Shown: positions 45,998 to 55,768, counted from the first letter of the stretch. The stretch is DNA of 64,000 bases from Maledivibacter sp. (GCA_025210375.1 JAOASB010000045.1:62001-126000); one strand, 5' to 3'. Numbers and translations are program-made. The notes: generated by a model not told the origin, from the letters alone.

Positions 45998-47319
45998 AGC
46001 TCTTTGTTGATAGGAAAATTATCAGCAACATCTAATAATTCTTGTGTATCTATATCACCTGAAATGTTGCTGGTTTTCTCACTTTCTGATCCACTATTAT
46101 AGCTTTTTATTTCATTCCAAATGGAAGTATAATAACCTGCTCTGATAACCACATATTCAAAAAACGTCTCAGCAGGGCTATCATTATGCTTTGAATAATC
46201 GTACTCCTTACTGTTTACTAGCTCTGAATGTTTAGCAATCAAATTAATACATTTTTCTGTCATTCCTAGGTCAGCATATGCATTTAACAATTTAACAAAA
46301 CATTCAGGTGTAGGACTTGTTTCAAATAAGGCTTCACTTTCCTCTTTAATATTTTCATAATATTGTTTCGTTAAATCAAAGGAAAAATTATATTTTTCAC
46401 CTTGTAACTCATTGACTAAATCTAAACCTGTCCAAGTTGAAACATATCCCCCTCCACCTGGATGATCACTTATTAGTTCCATGACTCCATCTTTATTGAC
46501 GTCTTTATATTTTAGCTCCTCAAACTCATGCCCATAAAAGGACGCAACATATTTATCATTAATGTCTTCAACAACAAGAATTGTTTTATAACCTAATATA
46601 TCCTCCAACGCAAAAAATATTTCCTCCATCCCATCCCTATCTTTGTCCTCAATATTTAATATATCCCTAGCTGTATTAGCTACACTAATAATTTCATTTG
46701 TATTTTCATCATTTATATTTTGAGAATCGAAAATCATCTTCATATTTTCACCGTCAATTTTATAAATCTTAAACTGATTAAAGGTTTGATCCATTCTTTC
46801 CCTTAGATTCTCCTGCAAAAAAAATTCCACCCTATATAAATAGCCTTCATCTCCAGAAGTTATAGTAGTTTCAAATACTTTACTTGATTCATTACTCTTT
46901 TCTAATACCTTCTCTACTTCAACAATTCCGTCAATATTTTCGATATCAATTTTAGTTAGCATATTACTAACATCCTTCAATCTCGGTTGATACCACTTAA
47001 TTTTGGAGAAATACTCTTTATATTTTGACGATGTAAATATATATCCATATTTTGCATAGACGGCATTTCTCAGTATACTTAATTCTTTTTTATCTAAATT
47101 CTCTAATTTTGTAATGTCAATTATGCTATCAAGGTTAAAAATTTCTTCTTTTATATTTATTTCATGTTTTATATCACTAGTTATATTTTCCGTGGATACT
47201 TCTTCCTTAATAGAATTAGGGGCCTTTACAACGGTATCCTGTGATTTTTCTCTATCACCACATGAACAACTGAAAATCATCATAAACATTACCATTAAAC
47301 AAACCATATATTTTTTCAT
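45994..47319 (-). CDS. YARHG-domain lipoprotein
   Basis: 441 aa. A lipoprotein signal peptide (MVCLMVMFMMIFSCSCGD; Cys around residue 18-20) leads to an Asp/Glu/Lys-rich linker and a YARHG domain (KKELSILRNAVYAKYGYIFT, SSKYKEYFSKIKWYQP, about 75-110). The rest is a large extracytoplasmic region with LVNELQGEKYNFSFDLTKQY and TPECFVKLLNAYADLGMTEK. YARHG is a cell-envelope domain of unknown binding partner. Monocistronic on the minus strand. Confidence 0.85.
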   Translation of the reverse strand: MKKYMVCLMVMFMMIFSCSCGDREKSQDTVVKAPNSIKEEVSTENITSDIKHEINIKEEIFNLDSIIDITKLENLDKKELSILRNAVYAKYGYIFTSSKYKEYFSKIKWYQPRLKDVSNMLTKIDIENIDGIVEVEKVLEKSNESSKVFETTITSGDEGYLYRVEFFLQENLRERMDQTFNQFKIYKIDGENMKMIFDSQNINDENTNEIISVANTARDILNIEDKDRDGMEEIFFALEDILGYKTILVVEDINDKYVASFYGHEFEELKYKDVNKDGVMELISDHPGGGGYVSTWTGLDLVNELQGEKYNFSFDLTKQYYENIKEESEALFETSPTPECFVKLLNAYADLGMTEKCINLIAKHSELVNSKEYDYSKHNDSPAETFFEYVVIRAGYYTSIWNEIKSYNSGSESEKTSNISGDIDTQELLDVADNFPINKEL

Positions 47320-47463
47320 TTCCCCACCAGCTTTCCAATAATAATCAATCCATAATACTCCTCTTTCATTTTACATAACACCCTCACTTTAAAGTAAAAT
47401 CTATGAATGTCGCTATATACCCAATTATTCTATCATATTTTTTTCATCCAGTAAAAGAGAAAA

Positions 47464-47486
47464 ACACTAATAATAGGCATTAGTGT
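47464..47486 (-). terminator. Rho-independent terminator after the 2-hydroxyacid dehydrogenase gene
   Basis: ACACTAATGCC...TTAGTGT-type stem followed on the minus strand by TTTTTCTCTTTT, about 80 bases after the stop codon. Confidence 0.7.
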
Positions 47487-47562
47487 CGGTATTTGTTCAT
47501 TTTATTGGCAATAGGGCTTTTTTCTTATAGTACCCAATATATGCTTTTCCATCTTAAGAAAC

Positions 47563-48522
47563 CTAATATATGCAATTCGGAGGTGTTTTACCACCCAAAG
47601 CCGCTATGATATTATCAGCAGCCATAATAGCCATATTGATTCTTGTTTCATCAGTTGCACTACCTATGTGGGGACATAATACAACATTATCTAGTTTCTT
47701 AAGCTCCTCCTCGATCTTAGGTTCATTTTCATATACATCTAGTCCGGCTCCCCATATCTTATTTTCCTTTAGGGCTCTTACAAGGGCTTTTTCATCAACT
47801 ACTGCTCCCCTAGATGTATTAATTAAAATTGCATCCCCTTTCATCATATCAAACTCTCTATCACCGATCATATGTATTGTATCCTTTGTTAATGGAGTAT
47901 GTAGTGATACATAGTCAGATTTTTTTAAAAGATCTTCTAAGGATACAAATTTAGCTTCAGTTTCTTCTTCAAATCCCTTCTTTCTAGATCTATTATAATA
48001 TAGGATATCCATATCAAATGCCTTTGCTTTTTTTGCAAAAGATTTTCCTATACGTCCAGCTCCAATTATTCCAAGCGTCTTACCAGTAATGTCCTTCCCT
48101 AATAATAACTTAGGAGCCCATGCCTCAAATTTACCCTGTCTAACATATTTGTCTCCCTCCACAACCCTCCTTGCCACTGCGAAGAGCAATGCCCATGCCA
48201 AATCGGCAGTTGCGTCAGTCAATACATCAGGAGTATTAGTAAGATATATATTCATACTTTCCCCTGCATCTATGTCCATATTATTATAGCCGACGGCATA
48301 ATTAGCAAATACTTTCACCTTAGTCCCTGATTCCATAAGTTCCCTATCTATTTTATCCGATAGCTGGCATAAAACTCCATCCTTATCTTTAACTTTTTCT
48401 TTCAATTCATCATAGGTTAATGTTCTATCTAATTTGTTTACTTCAACGTCAAAGTATTCCCTAAGTTTATTTATTCCTTCCTCTGGTATACTTCTTGTTA
48501 CTAAAACCTTTTTTCTTATCAT
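47563..48522 (-). CDS. D-2-hydroxyacid dehydrogenase (glyoxylate/hydroxypyruvate reductase type)
   Basis: 319 aa NAD(P)-dependent enzyme. The nucleotide motif GIIGAGRIGKSFAKKAKAFD lies at about 147-166, the substrate/catalytic residues Arg in INTSRGAVVD, Glu in YENEPKIEE and His in LCPHIGSATDE. The sequence is closest in feel to GyaR-like glyoxylate reductases, but the substrate could be another 2-ketoacid. GGAGGT precedes the ATG. Confidence 0.92.
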   Translation of the reverse strand: MIRKKVLVTRSIPEEGINKLREYFDVEVNKLDRTLTYDELKEKVKDKDGVLCQLSDKIDRELMESGTKVKVFANYAVGYNNMDIDAGESMNIYLTNTPDVLTDATADLAWALLFAVARRVVEGDKYVRQGKFEAWAPKLLLGKDITGKTLGIIGAGRIGKSFAKKAKAFDMDILYYNRSRKKGFEEETEAKFVSLEDLLKKSDYVSLHTPLTKDTIHMIGDREFDMMKGDAILINTSRGAVVDEKALVRALKENKIWGAGLDVYENEPKIEEELKKLDNVVLCPHIGSATDETRINMAIMAADNIIAALGGKTPPNCIY

Positions 48523-48673
48523 AATTTTACCTCCTTATTTTTATCATAATCTTACTCGGCCTTTTAATTCTATTTTAGCATTATGATGCTTAAAAATATT
48601 ATTATTTTTAAATTTAAATTTAAAAGTATCGATTAAATAGACAATGGAAATAATATCTTTGAGGTGATTTTCT

Positions 48674-49666
48674 ATGAAAAAGCTCAAAATAAAATTTATA
48701 TATTCATTGATTATTCTTATTTTTATAATGCTGATATCATCTTGTGCCAAACAGACTCCACAAAAGCCAACGCCAAAATCCGATGAACCAAAACAGATGC
48801 CTCCAGTAGTTGAAGAAATGGAATCTGAGATTATTAGCATAATGTCTGCTGTAGATATGATACCCTATTATAAGAAACAAATTGAAGAAAAAAAGAAAAA
48901 GGATCAAGAAAAGAAAGAGTTCTCTAAGGAATTAGCCATGGGTGGTCAAGAGGGTGGCAATAAAGGTGCAGATGAAGGCTCCCAGGGAGGTGCCCCCCAA
49001 AACCAAATGAGCCAGCTTGAAAGTATGATTAAGTTTGAACCAAAACCTATCACTATCAATGATATTTTACTATCGGATATTTTAAAAGCCGAAGCTACAG
49101 ATAAAAAAGATAGTAGCGGTCAAAAAATACCAAATGATATAGCCTTTATGTGGCATGAAATAAATACAAAAATAGGTGGACTACATAAAAAGTGGAATTC
49201 TTTAGAATCTGAAGTTATAAAATCTGGGACCTCTCAAGAATCAATAAGCGGATTTGAAAACACTTTAAATAATCTAACAATTTCATCCTCACAGTATAAT
49301 TTTATTGACACACTATTTTATAGTAACAAATTGACATTATATATTCCTGATCTAATCAAGAACTTTAAGAAAAAGGTTCCTAGTCCAATATATTATATGA
49401 AATATCATCTTAGACAAATAGTATTAGATTGTAGGATTAAAGATTATACTAAAGCATCTAATAACTATAATAAACTAAGCATCTATAAGGATGCTATAGT
49501 ATCCCAACTAATAGATAAAAAATTAAGTCCATTGGCAAATAAGCTGAATACATCTATAAAGGATCTCGAAAATGCTTTGATGTTAAAGGATCTAAACATT
49601 ATTAAAATAAAAGCTAGTGTAGTTATGAGTAATATTGAATCCGTAAAGGAAGAGTTATCAAAATAA
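48674..49666 (+). CDS. Lipoprotein of unknown function
   Basis: 330 aa. Signal peptide with lipobox ISSC (Cys at about residue 24), a Pro/Lys-rich linker (AKQTPQKPTPKSDEPKQMPP), a Gly-rich low-complexity stretch near 95-115 (GGQEGGNKGADEGSQGG) and a helical C-terminal domain. Not recognised. GAGGTG precedes the ATG. The strong hairpin immediately behind the stop codon terminates it. Confidence 0.75.
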   Translation: MKKLKIKFIYSLIILIFIMLISSCAKQTPQKPTPKSDEPKQMPPVVEEMESEIISIMSAVDMIPYYKKQIEEKKKKDQEKKEFSKELAMGGQEGGNKGADEGSQGGAPQNQMSQLESMIKFEPKPITINDILLSDILKAEATDKKDSSGQKIPNDIAFMWHEINTKIGGLHKKWNSLESEVIKSGTSQESISGFENTLNNLTISSSQYNFIDTLFYSNKLTLYIPDLIKNFKKKVPSPIYYMKYHLRQIVLDCRIKDYTKASNNYNKLSIYKDAIVSQLIDKKLSPLANKLNTSIKDLENALMLKDLNIIKIKASVVMSNIESVKEELSK

Positions 49667-49697
49667 AAGCAAAGGTTTGGGAACTTCCTTTGCTTTT
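49665..49697 (+). terminator. Rho-independent terminator after the lipoprotein gene
   Basis: AAAAGCAAAGG ... CCTTTGCTTTT, overlapping the stop codon. Confidence 0.85.
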
Positions 49698-49714
49698 ATT
49701 TATTTAAGCAAATT

Positions 49715-49905
49715 GCATAATAGCAATTATGCAGCATCTTGTTGACAAAGTCAACAAGATGGCAGGCTGTTGAGAAATTCGGAGTTCAAGGCGTGCTGCA
49801 ACCGAGAGGCCGTAGCGTATACAGACATACGTAAGGGTTCTTGGTTGCAGCAACAACGAAGAAATTCGGGTTTCTCAATAGCCTGGCATAATAGCAATTA
49901 TGCAG
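49715..49905. repeat. Palindrome-duplicating element, family 2, copy C
   Basis: Identical 20-bp sequences GCATAATAGCAATTATGCAG at 49715-49734 and 49886-49905 enclose a 151-nt interior that starts CATCTTGTTGACAAAGTCAA and shares AAGATG-CAGGCTGTTGAGAA, AGTTCAAGGCGTGC and an inverted GGTTTCTCAATAGCCTG with copies A and B, although its centre differs. The duplicated hairpin is built from the family 1 terminal sequence (CAAATTGCATAAT...ATTATGC), so this copy seems to have entered a family 1 element. Confidence 0.75.
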
Positions 49906-49976
49906 AATATATTGTAATAATAATTAATTTATGTTGCTTATATTGCATCCCTTATTTATAATAATTATAGAGATTG

Positions 49977-50177
49977 GGGAAATTACATAACTCTTACTTG
50001 GCTAAGACTAATATGGCAATATCATCCTTAATTTAATTACTTAAGATATAAGCATATTTGATGGTATAGCTTTGAGGATTTTAAAACTACATGTATAGGG
50101 TTTTCATAGTATAAGTTAAAGTCTATACTAAAATCCCTATAGATGATTTTTATAGAAAGTAATTATGCAATTTGCTC
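49977..50177. repeat. MITE-like element, family 1, with a nested second palindrome
   Basis: 201 bp, flanked by a 5-bp direct repeat AGATT. It follows the copy at 181-340 closely (GATATAAGCATATTTGATGG, ATTTTAAAACTACATGTA) but carries an extra palindromic insert of about 47 bp (TAGGGTTTTCATAGTATA ... TATACTAAAATCCCTATA) right after ACTACATGTA. The insert family also occurs at 31161-31264. Confidence 0.75.
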
Positions 50178-50232
50178 AGATTGTACAAAACCTTAATTTA
50201 TACATATATAATATTTTGAAAGGAGCATTATC

Positions 50233-50832
50233 ATGGGTCATATCTTATTTCCAGCTATCTTTAGCTACTTGATTGGAAGCATCCCGTTTTCTTTTCTAAC
50301 GGCAAAATATCTTGGAGGAATTGATATTAGGAATTATGGAAGCGGTAATACTGGTGCTACAAACGTATTTAGAACACTAGGCAAAAAATCAGGTGCAATA
50401 GCTTTTGGTGGAGATTTTCTAAAGGGTTTTATAGTTGCTCTACTAGTAAAGATATTTATCAATATTGACGTAGCTGTTATCTGTTCAGTATTTGTCGTTA
50501 TAGGTCATTGCTACCCTATATTCCTAGGATTTAAAGGAGGAAAAGGAGTGGCTACAACTGGAGGTACAATTTTTGCCCTCTATCCATTAATCGGATTCAT
50601 TCTACTAATTTCTGTAATACTTATTATAATAGCATCACGCATTGTCTCACTTGCATCAATATCTGGAGCCATATTATTTCCTATTATTTCCTTACTATTT
50701 AAAACCCATAATTATTTTCTTATATATTCCATTGCACTTAGTTTATTTGTCATATATAGACATAAAGCTAATATTTCCAGACTTCTAGCCGGCAAGGAAT
50801 CAAAAATAAGCTTTAAATCCAATAATGATTAA
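50233..50832 (+). CDS. plsY: Acyl-phosphate:glycerol-3-phosphate acyltransferase PlsY
   Basis: 199 aa, five membrane segments. Makes lysophosphatidic acid from acyl-phosphate and glycerol-3-phosphate. The three conserved motifs are present: GSGNTGATNVFRTLGKKSG (about 36-54), GHCYPIFLGFKGGKGVATTG (about 95-114) and the last in VIYRHKANISRLLAGKESK. AAAGGAGC precedes the ATG. Monocistronic. Confidence 0.95.
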   Translation: MGHILFPAIFSYLIGSIPFSFLTAKYLGGIDIRNYGSGNTGATNVFRTLGKKSGAIAFGGDFLKGFIVALLVKIFINIDVAVICSVFVVIGHCYPIFLGFKGGKGVATTGGTIFALYPLIGFILLISVILIIIASRIVSLASISGAILFPIISLLFKTHNYFLIYSIALSLFVIYRHKANISRLLAGKESKISFKSNND

Positions 50833-50973
50833 CCATAAAAGCGACTTAAAGCCTGCCCTTTGAGTACTATTATAATCTATTCTTGCAAAGAACAAATAAT
50901 GATTTAGAAAGATACTTGGGCAGGTTAAAGGGTCAATATAGAAGGATTCCCTTAATCATTTTTTACCCTTATG

Positions 50974-53154
50974 TCAATCTGTCATACAAGAACAGTTATC
51001 CCTACAACACGATTGACAACTTATAGCTAGACTATGAAGTTCTCCTGCACATATCTGTGTCACATTACAGAGGTAGCTAATTTTTGATGGAATCCTACTA
51101 TCTGCCATGCTTCCATCTCCAAGTTGACCATCTGAGTTATCCCCCCAAGCGAAAACAGTATTTTTTACCAAGGCTAAACTATGTCTTCCGCCCGCCGCTA
51201 TAGCTACAACATCTTTACAGAGTAAGACAGGTATTGGGATATTACTGTCAATAAAAGTTCCATTTCCTAGTTGACCATTCTCATTATTCCCCCATGCGAA
51301 GATATTACCATCACAGTTAAGTGCTAGACTATGTAATCCCCCACCTGAGATTTCCTTTACATTGACTAGTCCACGTACTTGTACTGGAACATTGATATTA
51401 TTATCAAAGCTTCCTATTCCTAGTTGACCAAATCGATTGTCACCCCACGCATAAACTATACCATGTCTTCCTATTGCTAGACTATGGTTATCACCGCAAG
51501 ATATGGCAACAATACATTCTAGACCCTCCACCAGTTCTGGCACAGGCTGATCGATAGTTGTACCATTACCTATTTGTCCAAACTCATTGTCCCCCCAAGC
51601 CCATACTCTATTATTCTCATCAAGTGCTAGACTAAAGCCACCGCCTGCGGATATTGCAATAATTCTAGTTAGCCCAATGACTTCCTTTGGTATGGTTCTA
51701 TTAATAAGTGTTCCATCCCCTAGCTGACCGAACATATTATTTCCCCATGCGAAGACTTTTCCATCTTCTCTAAGTGCCATACTATGACTTTCTCCTGCTG
51801 CTATTGCCTCTATGCAATCAAGATTATTAACTAACCCCGGATCAGGTCGTCCGTCTCCAAAAGTTCCATCACCTAATTCGCCAAATCTGTTGGAGCCCCA
51901 CGCTCTAATTTTTTTATCGGATTTTAATGCTAAGTTATGAAATTCCCCACAGGCTATATCTATAACACCTTCTATACCTTTTACTTTCACCGGTATAGTG
52001 CTGTACAACCCGAATCTACCGATTCCGAGTTCGCCCATGGCATTATTTCCCCAAGCCCACAATGTCCCATCATTTTTTATGGCTAAACTATGAAGTCTAC
52101 CTGCACTAATGTATTTTACATTTTCTAGTCCAACTACGTCCGTCGGCATATCACTATTAATATCCATTCCATCTCCTAACTGTCCCGAGGTATTAAGCCC
52201 CCATGCCATTACTTTACCATTATTAAGTAACGCCATACTATGACCATCTCCAGCTGCTATGGAACCAAGTTGTGCCATATTAATATTACTTATGTTAACG
52301 ACCTTAACAGGTGTATTTTCCTGATCACCTCTCTCGCCATTACCTAGTTGACCATTTTCATTATTTCCCCAAGACCATAGGGTTCCATCTGATTGTAATG
52401 CTAGGCCATGGGCTAATCCAGCAGATATTGCTACAATATCACTAATTGTTGCCACCTGGATAGGTACTGGATTGTTAAAGCCTGTAGATCCCGTTCCCAA
52501 ACGACCATCGAAGCCTATCCCCCATGCGAATACTGTTCCATCGGATTTCAAAGCCAAACTATATCTTTCCCCCGCTGATATTGCAATCACATCTGTAATA
52601 ACACTTTGTTGCGGCGTAGTGACATCGCCACTGTTAAAACCTAATCCTAATTGTCCAGAAAAATTACTTCCCCATCCAAATACTTCTCCATTAGAATTCA
52701 ATGCAAGACTATGCTCCAGTCCACCTGCCACTGCAACAATATCTTTTAATCCTGTGACATCCACAGGGATCTCACTTCCTATGTCAGTACCATTTCCTAA
52801 CTGTCCATTAAAGTTTGCTCCCCATGCCAATACACTACCATCGGATTTGACGGCTAGACTGTGCAACCCTCCTGCACTTATATAGCTTATATTATTAGCT
52901 CTTACAACTTCGACTGGAACATTTTGATTAATTCTAGAATTGATCCCCAACTGACCAAAGGTATTTTCTCCCCATGTAAAAACTTTTCCATCTGATCGTA
53001 AGGCTATGCTATAATCCCCTCCGCCATCTACTTGTATCACATCATCTATACTACATACATTTACAAAGGTATTTTGAATGCTACTATATCCTAACTGACC
53101 ATAGTTATTGTATCCCCATGCGAAGGGATTACATTTTTTATTCTTCTTATACAT
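50974..53154 (-). CDS. RCC1-repeat double beta-propeller protein with Cys-rich tail
   Basis: 726 aa made of fourteen RCC1-type repeats, recognisable by the xAWGxNxxGQLG core (FAWGYNNYGQLG, FTWGENTFGQLG, down to FAWGDNSDGQLG). Fourteen repeats suggest two seven-bladed propellers. No signal peptide; the C-terminus is Cys-rich (SCQSCCRDNCSC). RCC1 repeats in bacteria are known from large surface or secreted proteins; the neighbourhood here (glycosyltransferases, DUF4489, Cys-rich proteins in a spore former) suggests a spore-surface role, which is inference. GAGGTG precedes the ATG. Confidence 0.85.
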   Translation of the reverse strand: MYKKNKKCNPFAWGYNNYGQLGYSSIQNTFVNVCSIDDVIQVDGGGDYSIALRSDGKVFTWGENTFGQLGINSRINQNVPVEVVRANNISYISAGGLHSLAVKSDGSVLAWGANFNGQLGNGTDIGSEIPVDVTGLKDIVAVAGGLEHSLALNSNGEVFGWGSNFSGQLGLGFNSGDVTTPQQSVITDVIAISAGERYSLALKSDGTVFAWGIGFDGRLGTGSTGFNNPVPIQVATISDIVAISAGLAHGLALQSDGTLWSWGNNENGQLGNGERGDQENTPVKVVNISNINMAQLGSIAAGDGHSMALLNNGKVMAWGLNTSGQLGDGMDINSDMPTDVVGLENVKYISAGRLHSLAIKNDGTLWAWGNNAMGELGIGRFGLYSTIPVKVKGIEGVIDIACGEFHNLALKSDKKIRAWGSNRFGELGDGTFGDGRPDPGLVNNLDCIEAIAAGESHSMALREDGKVFAWGNNMFGQLGDGTLINRTIPKEVIGLTRIIAISAGGGFSLALDENNRVWAWGDNEFGQIGNGTTIDQPVPELVEGLECIVAISCGDNHSLAIGRHGIVYAWGDNRFGQLGIGSFDNNINVPVQVRGLVNVKEISGGGLHSLALNCDGNIFAWGNNENGQLGNGTFIDSNIPIPVLLCKDVVAIAAGGRHSLALVKNTVFAWGDNSDGQLGDGSMADSRIPSKISYLCNVTQICAGELHSLAISCQSCCRDNCSCMTD

Positions 53155-53284
53155 CGATTATTCACCTCAATATTTATATTCCAACTAATAGTGACATACT
53201 GATTTTGTTCCTATTCCTGATTTGGGTAGTATAATATATTAGCGGAGGCTTTAATTGGTTACATTTCAATATTTTCATGTATAG

Positions 53285-54160
53285 CTATTGTTTTTTTAAA
53301 TATTTCCAGATACATTCAATATTACATAAAGTATCATATGTGTCAGGAAATTCATCCAATATTATACCAATGCAATTTTCACAGAATTCTTTTCTTAGAC
53401 GATTGGATTCACATAGAGTTTTCTTATATCCCCATATATGTGTATACTTTTGGTATTGGCTAATATCTATGTTATTGGATATATAAGAAGTGATTTCTAT
53501 ACCCATTTTCTTCGCACACATTGATAGAAGCCTCTGCTCTGCAAATACCATCAAAGTCACTTGGTTTCTTTGGTCTTTTGGCAGAATGAACTCAGTGTTC
53601 ATGAAAGTCATAGCCTCATCTACATAATAATCTTTTAACTTCTGATTATTAAAATGTGCTAATGCTGTGTTACAAGGATTTATCATCCAATCCCACTTAT
53701 CATCATAATCATAATCATATAAGTTGGAAAATTTTTTGTATTTTGGATAGATCATTTCATTCAATATTTCTCTATGAGTAACACATAAATCATGACCCCT
53801 TGTTTCCTCAGCTATAGAGTCCCATACGATGAAATCCATATCTAACATGGTAATAGGTGTTTGTTCCATTGCTAGAGCATATATCTTTCCTGCTGCCCAA
53901 AATAAATGTGGTTTCAATGTCTTCGGCACTGATTTTTCTAATGAGTCGTCTATTCCTAAGTCATAGATATCCCCTAATCCCAATTTCTCATAGTACTTAT
54001 AACCAATCTTATCCACATACATCTTAATAGAACCATTCTTCTGTCTCCATTTTAAGGCAGATAATATGGCAACAAGCAATTCAAAATCCTCGATAAAATA
54101 ATCTTCATTAGGATGTTTTATAAAAAATGGTTTAGTCCAATTAGCATGAAAAGCATTCAT
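53285..54160 (-). CDS. Glycosyltransferase-like protein (GT-A with DxD)
   Basis: 291 aa, not exactly placed. FELLVAILSALKWRQKNGSI, then a DxD-type metal/nucleotide-sugar motif in ITMLDMDFIVWDS (about 105-115) and later HFNNQKLKDYYVDEAMTFMN suggest a GT-A-fold transferase, of the sort found in sugar-modification clusters. No membrane segment. GAGGGAG precedes the ATG. It lies after the RCC1 gene's start region (130 bp) on the same strand and back-to-back with a second transferase-like gene. Confidence 0.6.
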   Translation of the reverse strand: MNAFHANWTKPFFIKHPNEDYFIEDFELLVAILSALKWRQKNGSIKMYVDKIGYKYYEKLGLGDIYDLGIDDSLEKSVPKTLKPHLFWAAGKIYALAMEQTPITMLDMDFIVWDSIAEETRGHDLCVTHREILNEMIYPKYKKFSNLYDYDYDDKWDWMINPCNTALAHFNNQKLKDYYVDEAMTFMNTEFILPKDQRNQVTLMVFAEQRLLSMCAKKMGIEITSYISNNIDISQYQKYTHIWGYKKTLCESNRLRKEFCENCIGIILDEFPDTYDTLCNIECIWKYLKKQ

Positions 54161-54284
54161 TTTGACACTCCCTCAATTATTATTTACTCTTTTATTTATA
54201 TATGATTTATTAGAGATAATATACACTTTTTGCCACTAGTAAAATATATATAATAGTGAAATATGATAAAGGTGGGCTTTACCC

Positions 54285-54959
54285 ATGAATACATTAAATA
54301 ATAATATATCCATATTGATTAATTACAAAGAGGGTTATCACAATGATATGAACTGGTGGATAGTCAAAAATAGATATGAATCTATACTTCCAGATGCACA
54401 GATTTGTGTTGGTCACTATAAGAAAGGTGAGTATAATAAATCATCAGTAATAAATGATGCGGCCAAGAATGCAACTGGAGATATTTTTATCATTGTTGAT
54501 TCCAATATAATATTTAATCTAAGAAGTATAACAAAAGGACTTACTATCCTAGATCAATATTCTTTCATTATTCCATATAATAATCTTATATATCTAGATT
54601 ATTATTCCACTCAATATTTCCACAGCCTTTCTACTGATATAACTATAAACAATGCTTATTTTAATGGCTATAAGAAATCGATTGGACATACAGGTGATAT
54701 CTTTATAGTTACTAGAAAAAATTTTGAAGCCATTGGAGGTTTTGATGAAAGTATCACCGAATGGAACGAGGAAGATATAGATTTTGCCAATAGGCTATTT
54801 AATGAATTCGGAGATTATCACAGGCTCATTAATGAGTCCATTTGGAGTCTTTTCTATGAAAAAATAAATTATCCATCTTATGCTAAAGGTATTAATGTTA
54901 AAAAATTATTACCTGCTAATTACTCTACAGAAGATATCTCTTGGGATATAAGAATCTAA
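54285..54959 (+). CDS. Glycosyltransferase family 2-like protein
   Basis: 224 aa. ISILINYKEGYHNDMNWWIV at the start, a DxN in the GDIFIIVDSNIIF stretch (near 60-75), and GFDESITEWNEEDIDFANRL (about 160-180), the galactosyltransferase-type acceptor motif with the ED catalytic pair. This is a small GT-A enzyme, divergently oriented from the other transferase. AAGGTGGG precedes the ATG. Probably glycosylates surface proteins of the cluster. Confidence 0.7.
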   Translation: MNTLNNNISILINYKEGYHNDMNWWIVKNRYESILPDAQICVGHYKKGEYNKSSVINDAAKNATGDIFIIVDSNIIFNLRSITKGLTILDQYSFIIPYNNLIYLDYYSTQYFHSLSTDITINNAYFNGYKKSIGHTGDIFIVTRKNFEAIGGFDESITEWNEEDIDFANRLFNEFGDYHRLINESIWSLFYEKINYPSYAKGINVKKLLPANYSTEDISWDIRI

Positions 54960-55148
54960 TCTCAAAAAATTCATTCTGCTCTTAGACACGATATGTCCCA
55001 TTTTCACATAATATATACTGCAGTATCCTATATAAATAACTTATATAATGGAATCTGTGATTATAGACAATATATAGTTTCAGAGATCATAATAACTCAC
55101 AAGATGATTTATTTAGTATATCCCCCATCATTAAAAGGAGGTGAAAAA

Positions 55149-55706
55149 ATGTCATCGGCTTATATAAAATGTAATCAAACTGATTGTGCCACAACATGTC
55201 AAAAAAAATTAAAAAAAGATATTAGATTAGCTTGCGGCAGTAGTGGAAGAGAATATGATGTTATTAATAGACAAGGTGAAACTCTTGATCTTGCTTCAGT
55301 TAGTATTGACTTAAATGGATTAATAAGTCCACTAGTTAAAGTTGATTTCTCAACAACTGTTGAATTTGAAGTGGAAACTCAAAGCCCAGGTAGTAGCACA
55401 ACATTAGATCTAGAACTTGAATTTATACTATCGAGAGTCTGCGAGGACGGAATAGAGCAAGAGCTTGAAACTTATACTTTTGTCAGAGATTTTAATATAA
55501 CAGAAGGCGGTTCAACACTATTGGTAAGAACGACTGATCCAATCTCCTTTACTTTCTGCGATTGTGTAAACGCTTGTAAGACTGGTTGCTGTTCATATTT
55601 AATTAAAGTCTTCGTATCTAGTGTTGATACTACACCTGTACAAACAGCTAAGATTGATGAAAGTTTTATCAATGCCATTGCTCAAGGTGTTGTCAAGTGC
55701 TGTTAA
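55149..55706 (+). CDS. DUF4489-family protein, Cys-rich
   Basis: 185 aa. CNQTDCATTCQKKLKKDIRL at the start, a beta-rich core (LASVSIDLNGLISPLVKVDF, STTVEFEVETQSPG), then CDCVNACKTGCCSYL and a Cys-Cys C-terminus (VVKCC). This matches DUF4489, a family seen next to spore and surface genes in Clostridia; the function is not established. The ATG at 55149 has AAGGAGG upstream; the frame is open for 50 more codons without a ribosome site. A terminator hairpin follows at once. Confidence 0.75.
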   Translation: MSSAYIKCNQTDCATTCQKKLKKDIRLACGSSGREYDVINRQGETLDLASVSIDLNGLISPLVKVDFSTTVEFEVETQSPGSSTTLDLELEFILSRVCEDGIEQELETYTFVRDFNITEGGSTLLVRTTDPISFTFCDCVNACKTGCCSYLIKVFVSSVDTTPVQTAKIDESFINAIAQGVVKCC

Positions 55707-55710
55707 GTAT

Positions 55711-55752
55711 ATTGTTTTTGAGAGTGCTATGCACTCTCAAAAACAATATAGA
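55711..55752 (+). terminator. Rho-independent terminator after the DUF4489 gene
   Basis: ATTGTTTTTGAGAGTGC-TAT-GCACTCTCAAAAACAAT, an arm of 17 bases with a short loop. It lies between the DUF4489 gene and the next gene's ribosome site. Confidence 0.8.
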
Positions 55753-55768
55753 ATGGAAGGAGGAATAT

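Noticed and set aside
50850..50936. Structured RNA behind plsY (AAGCCTGCCC ... GGGCAGGTT with a large loop)
   Set aside because: The stem is short relative to a ~65-nt AT-rich loop, with no further support; could be a loose terminator at best.
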